Below are positions 7,920 through 15,040 of a stretch of 64,000 bases of DNA, piece by piece. The position numbers and the translations under genes are program-made. Numbering within the stretch: the first letter of the stretch is position 1; each line of letters begins with the position of its first letter. The notes below the pieces were generated by a model. That model searched no databases. It was not told the origin of the DNA and saw nothing but the letters and a program-made list of their open reading frames with translations. The DNA is from Chloroflexota bacterium. Lineage in GTDB: Bacteria; Chloroflexota; UBA6077; JACCZL01. Location of the stretch: positions 1 through 64,000 of the forward strand of contig JADLFM010000062.1 in NCBI GenBank assembly GCA_020845495.1, in the 5' to 3' direction.

Positions 7920-10552
7920 CGGATGCGGTCCGGCGAGGGGACGGCGGCTTGCGCCGCTCGCCGTCGAGCCGCGTTGTCCTGGCACTCCTCGCCGTGCTGC
8001 TCGTCGGAGCGGGCTGTATTCCTAGCGCCGGCGCTCCGGCGCCACGACATATCCCCCTCGATGCTGCGCCTGCCGCGACACCCCGGGCTCGGTCCACGGG
8101 GCCGGGCGCATCGACGATGCCAGGGCGCGTCGTCGTCATGCTGAACGACGGCGCGTCGATTGCCGACCTGGCCGACGACGTGGATGGCGGCGATATCCGT
8201 GTCGTCGACACGATCCCGGAGCTTCGAGCGCTGGTCCTCGGCGTTCCGGTCGGTGCCGAAGACAGCACCATCTCACGGCTCCTTTCCGATCCGCGTGTCG
8301 CCAGCGCCGAGCGAAGCGCCCTGCTCCGCGCTCAGACCACGCCGGACGATCCGATCTATCCAGAGTTCCAATGGAGCCTGCGAAAGATCGGTATGGAGCG
8401 CGTCTGGGAGGTCACGACTGGCGCACCGACGGTCGTAGTCGCAGTGCTGGACACCGGCGTCGACGCCACCCACCCGGACCTCGTCGGGAACCTGCTCACT
8501 GGCTACGATTACGTCAATGATGATCCAGACCCAGCCGACGACTCATCGCACGGGACCTACATCGCCGGCGTGATCGCGGCGATTGGTGATAACGACGAGG
8601 GCATCGCGGGACTCGCCTGGCAGACCAAGATCCTACCGGTGAAGGTGCTGGACGACGAGGGGCTTGGACCCGATGCGGCGGTCTCGAAGGGGATGATTTA
8701 CGCCGTCGAGAATCGCGCCAAGATCATCAACCTCTCATCCGGCACGACCCAGCCGTCCCGGGTGCTCGAGGAAGCCGTCCGGTTCGCCGAGCGCCGCGGC
8801 GTGCTCGTCGTGGCCGCCGCTGGCAACAGCGGGGACAAGGAGAACGAGACGATCTATCCGGCCGCCTATGCGCCGGTGGTCGCAGTGGCCGCGACCGATG
8901 AAAAGGATAACCCGGCGTCGTTTTCTCAGCGACAGCCCTATGTGACGATCTCTGCGCCTGGCGTCGAGATCCCGGGGCCGGCCTGGCGGGGGGCCGGCAA
9001 GGGGGCCTACATCCTGAGTAGCGGCACGTCGGCCGCCGCGGCACACGTGTCTGGGCTGGCCGCCCTGATGCTCTCAGTCAGTCCCGGCCTCACACCGGCC
9101 GACGCACGGAGCCTCATCTACAAGACCGCCGAGCCGCCGGACAGTCGCAATCGCGGCGCGTTCCTCGGGGCCGGGCGGATCGACGCGGCACGGGCGGTTG
9201 GGTCGTTGCGTCCGCTGGGCCCGGTCGTTCGCCCAACCCCTCAGCCAACTGCGACGCCACGCACTCCTGGCGTGCCGGGCCTGCCGCAACCGCCGCGCTT
9301 GATCTTGCCCACGCTGCGCCCACTTCCGCAGAAGCCGCTGACGGCCGAGCCGACGACCTGGTACTTCGCGGAGGGCAATACGATGCCGGGCTACGATACC
9401 TGGCTGGTGCTGCAAAACCCGCTGGATGGGGCAGCCGCCGCCCGAGTCACCTTCATGACCCAGGATGGTCCCGTCGCCGAGAGCATCGTCAGCCTGAAGC
9501 CGAACAGCCGACGGAGCATTCACGTCAACGACGTCGTCCCTGGGGCGCTCCTGTCGATGAAAGTCGAGTCTAGTTCGACGCTGTTCGCCGAGCGCTCGAT
9601 CTACTTCGGCCACGACGGAACGAGCGGAGTAGGAACCCGGACGCCGGCTCGCACATGGTATCTGGCCGAGGGGTCGACGCAGCCGCCGTTCGATACCTGG
9701 CTGCTGCTCTTCAACCCGAACCCCGATCCGGCCACGGCTCATCTCGTCTTCATGCTCGAAAATGGGGAGACCGTAGAAACCGATCAGCCGCTCGCACCGC
9801 AGTCACGGACGAGCTTCGACGCCAACGACGTTCTTTCCAGCGCCGGCTTTGCGACGGCCGTGACGGCCGATCTTCCCATCGTCGTCGAGCGGACGATGTA
9901 CTTCGGCGGCGGTGGCGGGCACACCACGCTCGGCCTCAAGACGCCCGGGACGACCTGGTTCCTGGCCGAAGGTGACAGTCGGAGTGGCCGCGACACCTGG
10001 ATCTTGCTCCAGAATCCGAACCCGGACGTCGTTGCAAATGTGGCGGTGACCTTCATCAAAGACGATGCAACGACCAGTGTGGCCTACTACGCCCTCGATC
10101 CCAACACCCGCCTGAGTGTCTTCGCCGACACGATCCTTCCCAACACGTCTTTCGGAGCCCGGATCGACGCCGACCAGCCGATCATCGTCGAGCGGTCGAT
10201 CTACGTCGCGGACGGCGCGGGCGGCCACAACTCGACGGCTGTCCCGATTCCGAATACCGAGTGGTTCCTGCCGGATGGCTCGACGCGTGACCCGTATCGT
10301 GAGGTCATCGCCGTGCTCAATCCGGGCGACGAGCAGACGCAAGTCGACCTGACGTTCATGCAGCCGGACGGGCAACCGCCGGTAACGCACAGTTTCTTAT
10401 TGCCGCCGACCAGCCGATTGAATGTCGAGCCGCGCACCTACCTGCCCGACGCAGACATCTCGACCCGGGTACTCTCTGATCACCCGGTCGTGGTCGAGCG
10501 CTCCATGTACTTCGACCGTGGCGCTATGAACTCGCCCGGCCAGACCCGCTAA
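7916..10552 (+). CDS. subtilisin-like (S8) serine protease lipoprotein with four C-terminal repeats
   Basis: The 878-residue exported protease has a lipobox LVGAGC with Cys34. A propeptide-like region (70-145) precedes the S8 domain (about 150-430). The triad is Asp179 in AVLDTGVDATHPD, His212 in SSHGTYIAG and Ser372 in SSGTSAAAAHVSG, with Asn304 (AAGNSG) for the oxyanion hole. The serine motif has Ala-Ala-Ala-Ala where most subtilases have Met-Ala-Ala-Pro. A Pro/Thr-rich linker (435-475) leads to four repeats of about 100 residues (481-580, 581-680, 681-781, 782-878), each opening W[YF][FL]AEG/PDG and ending VERS/TMYF, like the surface repeats grouped as DUF5719. They probably mediate binding at the cell surface. 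The start overlaps the NERD-like gene by ATGA. Confidence 0.9.
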   Translation: MTDAVRRGDGGLRRSPSSRVVLALLAVLLVGAGCIPSAGAPAPRHIPLDAAPAATPRARSTGPGASTMPGRVVVMLNDGASIADLADDVDGGDIRVVDTIPELRALVLGVPVGAEDSTISRLLSDPRVASAERSALLRAQTTPDDPIYPEFQWSLRKIGMERVWEVTTGAPTVVVAVLDTGVDATHPDLVGNLLTGYDYVNDDPDPADDSSHGTYIAGVIAAIGDNDEGIAGLAWQTKILPVKVLDDEGLGPDAAVSKGMIYAVENRAKIINLSSGTTQPSRVLEEAVRFAERRGVLVVAAAGNSGDKENETIYPAAYAPVVAVAATDEKDNPASFSQRQPYVTISAPGVEIPGPAWRGAGKGAYILSSGTSAAAAHVSGLAALMLSVSPGLTPADARSLIYKTAEPPDSRNRGAFLGAGRIDAARAVGSLRPLGPVVRPTPQPTATPRTPGVPGLPQPPRLILPTLRPLPQKPLTAEPTTWYFAEGNTMPGYDTWLVLQNPLDGAAAARVTFMTQDGPVAESIVSLKPNSRRSIHVNDVVPGALLSMKVESSSTLFAERSIYFGHDGTSGVGTRTPARTWYLAEGSTQPPFDTWLLLFNPNPDPATAHLVFMLENGETVETDQPLAPQSRTSFDANDVLSSAGFATAVTADLPIVVERTMYFGGGGGHTTLGLKTPGTTWFLAEGDSRSGRDTWILLQNPNPDVVANVAVTFIKDDATTSVAYYALDPNTRLSVFADTILPNTSFGARIDADQPIIVERSIYVADGAGGHNSTAVPIPNTEWFLPDGSTRDPYREVIAVLNPGDEQTQVDLTFMQPDGQPPVTHSFLLPPTSRLNVEPRTYLPDADISTRVLSDHPVVVERSMYFDRGAMNSPGQTR

Positions 10553-10733
10553 CCTGGAGACCCGACCGCCAGGCCGCAGCCCCTCGCTCTCGCGCTGTCG
10601 GATGCGTCAGCGTCGCACTGACCCGCGGGACGTAGCGCCGCGTCAACCCCAGCATGCTGGCGCGGACGGCGAACCGGGCCAGTTCGCGGCTCAGGCTGGA
10701 CGTCTGCCCCCCATCTGGGGGTCACCGACTCTG

Positions 10734-10765
10734 CTGGTGGCCACGAACGCCCTCGATGCCACCGG
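10734..10765 (-). terminator. terminator-like hairpin after tRNA-Thr
   Basis: CTGGTGGC (10734-10741) pairs with GCCACCGG (10758-10765), including one G-U pair, around a 16-nt loop. It lies 7 bases past the tRNA-Thr 3' end on the minus strand. There is no clear U-tract. Confidence 0.3.
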
Positions 10766-10771
10766 TCAGGG

Positions 10772-10844
10772 AGCCGACGCGGGGACTCGAACCCCGAACC
10801 TGAGGTTTACAAAACCACTGCTCCGCCAATTGAGCTACGTCGGC
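10772..10844 (-). tRNA. tRNA-Thr (anticodon TGT)
   Basis: Read on the minus strand, a complete cloverleaf is visible: acceptor GCCGACG/CGTCGGC, D arm GCTC...GAGC with GG in the loop, anticodon loop TTTGTAA giving TGT at positions 34-36, a 5-nt variable loop and T arm CGGGG-TTCGAGT-CCCCG. The discriminator is U and CCA is not encoded. The anticodon stem GTGGT/ACCTC has one U-U mismatch at the second pair. It reads ACA threonine codons. Confidence 0.92.
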
Positions 10845-10862
10845 ATGAGGAAGCGGCAACGC

Positions 10863-10927
10863 TGCTCCCAATGTGGAGCATACCAGAGCCCCAGACGACT
10901 GGCCACTACCGGTCGTCTGGAGCTCTG
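10863..10927. repeat. two adjacent hairpins between the MBL hydrolase and tRNA-Thr
   Basis: TGCTCC/GGAGCA (10863-10868 and 10875-10880) is a perfect small hairpin. Directly beside it, CAGAGC-C-CCAGACGACTGG (10884-10902) pairs with CCGGTCGTCTGG-A-GCTCTG (10909-10927) as an 18-bp stem with one internal mismatch and one G-U pair, loop CCACTA. They sit downstream of the minus-strand MBL gene and upstream of tRNA-Thr, so they may end the MBL transcript. No U-tract is present. The remaining parts of 10553-11132 show no gene. Confidence 0.5.
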
Positions 10928-11132
10928 TCGGCCTGGTCCCCCCTCCAGTTCGGTGCGCGATCCGGACACCACCTCGTACGAGCCCGCCCAATTCTCGTGA
11001 TGATGCGGCCCGCTGGTCTCATCACCGAATTTCCCGCCGAGGGTCGGTCATCCGCGATTGGACCAACACGGCCGGGCAGCCGTCCGCGCGCCACGCACAT
11101 TGACCACTCTCGGCGCGCTTCCCGCCCCGACG

Positions 11133-12098
11133 CTAACCGCGCACCATCTGGAGGTAGCCGGGTAGCGTAACCGTGCCGCTGGAAGGAAAGCCGTTATCCG
11201 GCTCGTCGACGAGCCGAAGTTCGTCGCGCAGAGCGTTGACCGCCCGTCGCGCGATGTCACCGGCGCTCCCGCTCGGCAGCGCGGCCACCGCTTCACGAAC
11301 GGCCCGTTCCCAGAGGTCGTGGACCCGTAGGCTCTCACGGAACACCTCGGCCACTCGGTCCCCACCCGCGACCGGTCCGAGGTCGCCGTCCGGCCCCTTG
11401 AAAGCGTGCCCCATCAGCAAGCGGCGCGGCTGGATCGCCTCGGCCTTCTTGACGCTGGCCGGATACAGCGCGGGCCGCTCCAGCACCGGCATCCCGCCGG
11501 GGCGGCTGCCTCGCGTCTGGAGCGAATCGCCGGTGATCAGGATGCCCTCGGATTCCCAGAGGTAGCAGACCGCTCCGTCAGTGTGCCCTGGCGTGTGGAC
11601 GACCCGCAGTCGCACGTCCTGGCCGAGGTCGACCACGTCGCCATCTTCCAACACCCGGTCGACGCCCACTTCCCGCCCGAGCAGTCGTAGCAGGAACGCC
11701 TCACGACCGGGGATTAGCGACTCGAGGCCCAGCATACGTAGCGTCTGCGCCGAGTGCTCCAGTTGGAGCGCGTGCGAACGGGCGCGTGGGGCGTCGGCGC
11801 TATGTAGGCCGATCTCGGCGCCAGCATCCTTGAGCTCGGAGTTCCCGCCGAGATGGTCCATATGGCCGTGGGTATTGAGCACCAGATCGACGTCGCTCAA
11901 GCTCAGGCCGAGTGCTGCGAGCGCCGGCGCGACATCCCGCGTCGGGGTGCCAAGCACGCCGCTGTCGATGACTGCGGTCTTCGCACCACGCACGATGTAC
12001 ACGTTCGTGAGCCCGCCACCCTCGAAGGGCGATGGCACCCGGTAGACGCGCTCGCCGAGCTTCTCAAACGTCGGTGCGGTCCCCTCGGACGCGGTCAT
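11133..12098 (-). CDS. metallo-beta-lactamase-fold hydrolase
   Basis: The 321-residue protein has the MBL metal site THGHMDH (HxHxDH) preceded by DVDLVLN, a further His in VVHTPGHTDG, the Asp in ILITGDSL and a distal His in LLMGHAF. The fold is that of glyoxalase II-like and lactonase-like hydrolases. The C-terminal helical region (about 230-310, containing SLRVHDLWERAVREAV) resembles the extension of MBL proteins that act on thioesters, but the substrate is unknown. GGGAGGGAG lies about 9 bases before the ATG. It heads a run of minus-strand metabolic genes; the spacing to its upstream neighbour (the Nudix gene) is about 70 bases. Confidence 0.88.
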   Translation of the reverse strand: MTASEGTAPTFEKLGERVYRVPSPFEGGGLTNVYIVRGAKTAVIDSGVLGTPTRDVAPALAALGLSLSDVDLVLNTHGHMDHLGGNSELKDAGAEIGLHSADAPRARSHALQLEHSAQTLRMLGLESLIPGREAFLLRLLGREVGVDRVLEDGDVVDLGQDVRLRVVHTPGHTDGAVCYLWESEGILITGDSLQTRGSRPGGMPVLERPALYPASVKKAEAIQPRRLLMGHAFKGPDGDLGPVAGGDRVAEVFRESLRVHDLWERAVREAVAALPSGSAGDIARRAVNALRDELRLVDEPDNGFPSSGTVTLPGYLQMVRG

Positions 12099-12169
12099 GT
12101 CGTAGACTCCCTCCCCGGCCCGCCACGCGGGCCGGCAGAGGACTTGTACCAGATCGGGCGCCAGGCGGC

Positions 12170-12796
12170 TTACGCGGGTGGGTGACCGACCGTTGGCGCG
12201 GTCTGGCGAAGCGGCCGCCGCAGCCAGTCGGCGATGGCCTGGCGATGCGCCTGGAAGGCGATCTGGCCTGGCAGGCCGCTGCGTGGGAAGAAATGCGCCT
12301 CCTCGGCGTCATCGCCGGCAACCAGCGTTCCCCCGGTCGGCCGGGCCCCGTAGACGGCCAGATGGGCGACGTTGCGCGGATCGTCCGTCCCGAAGTACAG
12401 CCCCCAAAGCCCGGCAAGTTCGACGACCAGCCCGGTCTCTTCCGCGGCCTCGCGGACGGCTGTGTCTTCCGCGAACTCGCCATACTCCACGAAGCCGGCT
12501 GGCAGCATCCACTGGCCCTGGTACGGCTCGTGAGCGCGGCGGATCAGCAGGATGCACTCGTCGTCGACGATGGCGACTGCCGCACCGAGCGCATTCTTGG
12601 CGTAGTACACCCAGCCACAGGCCGGGCAGACCGGCCGCTCAATCCCGCCACGCAGTTCGGGCACGGTCATCGTGCCGCAGCGGGCGCAGTGCCCTGGCCG
12701 GCTCGGGTCGAGGAAGCCGCTTGGATCGATCTGCTCCACGCGCTCACCAATCACTTCAGCCTTGTGCTCGCCACTCACCGTTGCATCACCTGTCAC
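12170..12796 (-). CDS. Zn-ribbon Nudix hydrolase (NADH pyrophosphatase-like)
   Basis: The 208-residue protein combines a zinc ribbon (CARCG near residue 38 and CPACG near residue 58) with a perfect Nudix box, G-x5-E-x7-REAAEETGL (starting at AGFVEYGEF). This arrangement matches NudC/ADP-ribose pyrophosphatase-like enzymes that split nucleoside diphosphates linked to another group. It lacks the large N-terminal domain and the SQPWPFPxS specificity motif of classical NudC, so NAD(H) specificity is uncertain. The chosen GTG start has GAGGGGT upstream. An Ala/Gly-rich position between the MBL and enoyl-CoA hydratase genes suggests a loosely metabolic operon. Confidence 0.87.
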   Translation of the reverse strand: MTGDATVSGEHKAEVIGERVEQIDPSGFLDPSRPGHCARCGTMTVPELRGGIERPVCPACGWVYYAKNALGAAVAIVDDECILLIRRAHEPYQGQWMLPAGFVEYGEFAEDTAVREAAEETGLVVELAGLWGLYFGTDDPRNVAHLAVYGARPTGGTLVAGDDAEEAHFFPRSGLPGQIAFQAHRQAIADWLRRPLRQTAPTVGHPPA

Positions 12797-12804
12797 ACCC
12801 CTCG

Positions 12805-12893
12805 CGCAACTGCCCCTTCATCGCTCGTCACTCACTGCTCACCACTCGCTCCCCACCGCTCACGACTCGCCGCTCACGACTCGCCGCTCGAGG
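12805..12893. repeat. degenerate low-complexity tract of CTCAC/ACTCG units
   Basis: The stretch is built from short variants of CTCACNACTCG, including two consecutive copies of the 14-mer CTCACGACTCGCCG. It spans the 3' end of the enoyl-CoA hydratase gene and the gap before the Nudix gene. A second tract with the same CTCACGACTC core occurs (opposite strand) at 20365-20415. Confidence 0.5.
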
Positions 12894-13645
12894 AACCCGC
12901 GCATGCCTGCCCGTGCATCCTCGGTCAGAGCGCAGAGCGTACTCACGTCCCGCCCGTGACTCAGCGCCCGTTCGAGCGACAGATCGCCGACCGTCCAGGC
13001 CCAACGCTTGATGGCGCTGACCGCAGTTGGGCTGAGCGTTGCCAGGTCGTGCGCCAGTTGCGACGCGCGTGCAGCGAGCCGGTCGCTCTGCACCACCTCG
13101 TTGACCAGCCCGATTCGCGCCGCCTCCGCCGCGCCGATGCGCCGCCCCGATAACGCGAGATCCAGGGCGGTCCGAAAGCCAACGAGCCGAACGAGCAGAC
13201 CCATCACCATCCCCGGCATCAGCCCGAGTCGCACCTCCGGGTAGCCAAGCTGGGCATGCTCCGCTGCAATGGCCAGGTCACACGCCGAGACGATGCCAGC
13301 CCCGCCTGCCAGCGCGTAGCCGTTGACAGCGGCAATCGTCGGCGGTCGGGTGGCGAGCAACGCCCGGTAGACCTGCTCAGCGACCGCGAACGTGGCTGAG
13401 GTCGCGGTCGCGTCGCCGCGTTCGCTGGCGGCCAGCACTGTATCGAGACGAGCGCCAGCGCAGAAGCTCGTGCCGCTTCCAGTCAGCACGACCACCCGAA
13501 CCGACTCATCAGCCGAGGCGTCGCGAAGCGCCGCCGCAAGACTCTCGCCAAGCTCCGGATCGAGCGCATTGCGGGTGGCTGGTCGGTTCAAGACGATTCG
13601 CAGGGTGCCGCCGTCACGCTCGGTCAGGATCGCTGGCTCGGGCAT
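12860..13645 (-). CDS. enoyl-CoA hydratase/isomerase family protein
   Basis: This crotonase-fold protein (261 residues from the chosen start) binds acyl-CoA thioesters through the oxyanion-hole segments SFCAGARL and AAVNGYALAGGAGIVSACDLAIA. The first catalytic Glu position is kept in YPEVRLGLMPG; the second Glu seen in true hydratases is not evident, so isomerase or hydrolase activity is possible. Length matches the family (about 260). The ATG at 13645 has GGAAAG directly upstream and gives the usual N-terminus; an upstream in-frame ATG at 13663 has none. The C-terminus (about 10 residues) is encoded by the low-complexity CTCACGACTC tract, which suggests that the tract replaced the original 3' end. 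Confidence 0.85.
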   Translation of the reverse strand: MPEPAILTERDGGTLRIVLNRPATRNALDPELGESLAAALRDASADESVRVVVLTGSGTSFCAGARLDTVLAASERGDATATSATFAVAEQVYRALLATRPPTIAAVNGYALAGGAGIVSACDLAIAAEHAQLGYPEVRLGLMPGMVMGLLVRLVGFRTALDLALSGRRIGAAEAARIGLVNEVVQSDRLAARASQLAHDLATLSPTAVSAIKRWAWTVGDLSLERALSHGRDVSTLCALTEDARAGMRGFLERRVVSGES

Positions 13646-13667
13646 CTTTCCGCACTCCCTCATGAAC

Positions 13668-13689
13668 GTGAAACGCGGGTCAGTTTCAC
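13668..13689. promoter_or_regulatory. palindromic operator candidate before the enoyl-CoA hydratase gene
   Basis: GTGAAAC (13668-13674) and GTTTCAC (13683-13689) form a perfect inverted repeat with an 8-nt spacer, 22 bases before the start codon. The size suits a TetR-family dimer, and such regulators often control acyl-CoA genes, but no regulator gene is adjacent. Confidence 0.35.
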
Positions 13690-13827
13690 CGACGCTCCCT
13701 CTGCCAGGTCACAGCCATCGTCGTTCCGGTTGCCCACGTTGGTCCCATGCGCCGCGACGGTCGCCGACGGACGGCGGCGTGACACTCGCCGGTTGCGCTC
13801 TCGACGCAGGCTGCGGTTGTGCCGGCC

Positions 13828-14847
13828 CTACAACCAATCGTTCCGATGGAGGATCCAGGCTGCCACACCAATTGCAGCCGCCATGACGCCCAGTGCATAC
13901 GGATAGCCAAACTTCCAGTGGAGCTCGGGCATGAAGTCGAAGTTCATGCCGTAGATGCTGGACACGATCATTGGCAGAGTCAGAATCACCGTCAGCGCGG
14001 TGAGGCGCTTCATCGTCTGGTTGAGCGAGTTCGATTGAAGCGTCAGGTACGAGTCGAGCACCGCGCCGAGTCGGTCGCGGATGCTGTCGACCGTATCGGT
14101 CTGGCGCAAGACGAAGTCCACAAGGTCCAGGAAGTATGCGTCGGTGCGAGCGTCAAGGCGAGGGTCGTCGCGGCGCGACAGTGCGATGAAGACGTCGCGC
14201 TGTGGAGCCACCGCCCGTCGAAAGGTGGCGATGTTCCGGCGAAGCAGCAGGATCTGCCGGAGCGTGCGGCGGTCGATTCGCTGAAAGATCCGCTCCTCGA
14301 CCCGCTCGACATGGTGGTCGAAGACGTCGAGAATCGGGAAGTAGCTCTCGACCAGCGCCGACGCAATCCGATACAGCAGGAAGCCGAGCGGGCTCGGCTC
14401 GATGAGACGCGGGTTCTTGAGCCAGCGCTCGCGCACCTCGTCGATCTCGGAGACCGGGCCAGCGCGCACCGTGATCAGGTAGTTGCTGCCGGTGAACACT
14501 GCCACCTCTCGGATCAGCAGCCGGCCGTGCTCGATCAGTTTCGCCTCGAAGAGAACGATGAGCGACTGGTCCTCGTAATCGTCGACTTTCGGGCGCTGAT
14601 GGGGCGCTGCGAGATCCTCGATCGCTAACGGATGGAGCGAGAACTCTTGCTGGAGCCTGGCCAGCGTCGACGGATCTGGCCGCTCGACGTCCACCCAGAC
14701 GAGCGTGCCCGGCTGGTGGAGCAAACGCGAGCACGCATCGACGGGAATATCCTGCTGGATGGTCCCGTTTCGGTATACGAGAATACGCGGGTGCCGTTGC
14801 GCTGCGGTAGGCCCCTCCGTCTGGTTTGGCTCCTCGATCTGGACCAT
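13828..14847 (-). CDS. corA: CorA-family magnesium/cobalt transporter
   Basis: The 339-residue protein has the CorA layout: an N-terminal alpha/beta cytoplasmic domain, a long helical stalk (SLNQTMKRLTALTVILT leading into the membrane) and two C-terminal transmembrane helices joined by YGMNF, the GMN selectivity filter. The end ILHRNDWL is the usual short basic tail. CorA pentamers import Mg2+ along the membrane potential. The ATG at 14847 is preferred over an in-frame ATG 14 codons upstream. It sits 6 bases after a -10 box (TATGCT) whose -35 (TCGACA) overlaps the alternative N-terminus, so the mRNA is probably leaderless. Confidence 0.93.
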   Translation of the reverse strand: MVQIEEPNQTEGPTAAQRHPRILVYRNGTIQQDIPVDACSRLLHQPGTLVWVDVERPDPSTLARLQQEFSLHPLAIEDLAAPHQRPKVDDYEDQSLIVLFEAKLIEHGRLLIREVAVFTGSNYLITVRAGPVSEIDEVRERWLKNPRLIEPSPLGFLLYRIASALVESYFPILDVFDHHVERVEERIFQRIDRRTLRQILLLRRNIATFRRAVAPQRDVFIALSRRDDPRLDARTDAYFLDLVDFVLRQTDTVDSIRDRLGAVLDSYLTLQSNSLNQTMKRLTALTVILTLPMIVSSIYGMNFDFMPELHWKFGYPYALGVMAAAIGVAAWILHRNDWL

Positions 14848-14853
14848 GTATCC

Positions 14854-14882
14854 AGCATACCGGCCCGCGCCGGGCCTGTCGA
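14854..14882 (-). promoter_or_regulatory. corA promoter, probably giving a leaderless mRNA
   Basis: On the minus strand TCGACA, a 17-base spacer and TATGCT are followed by only 6 bases before the ATG at 14847. Transcription would therefore begin at or within a base of the start codon. Confidence 0.5.
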
Positions 14883-15040
14883 GATTCATCCGATCTCGGA
14901 TCGGTCAGGGTCGCCTGTTCGCAGCGGGCCGTGCGATGCGCCCACCGTCTGGCGTCGAGGGCATGGTGTTGGCACGCAGCCTTCAACGGCGGCGCCTGCT
15001 CGTCCGCTCGGCGAGCGATCGGGGCTCACTCGGGACGCGA

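Noticed and set aside
14848..14889. Mg2+ riboswitch or longer leader for corA
   Set aside because: The best promoter leaves no leader before the ATG, and no leader-type structure is visible.
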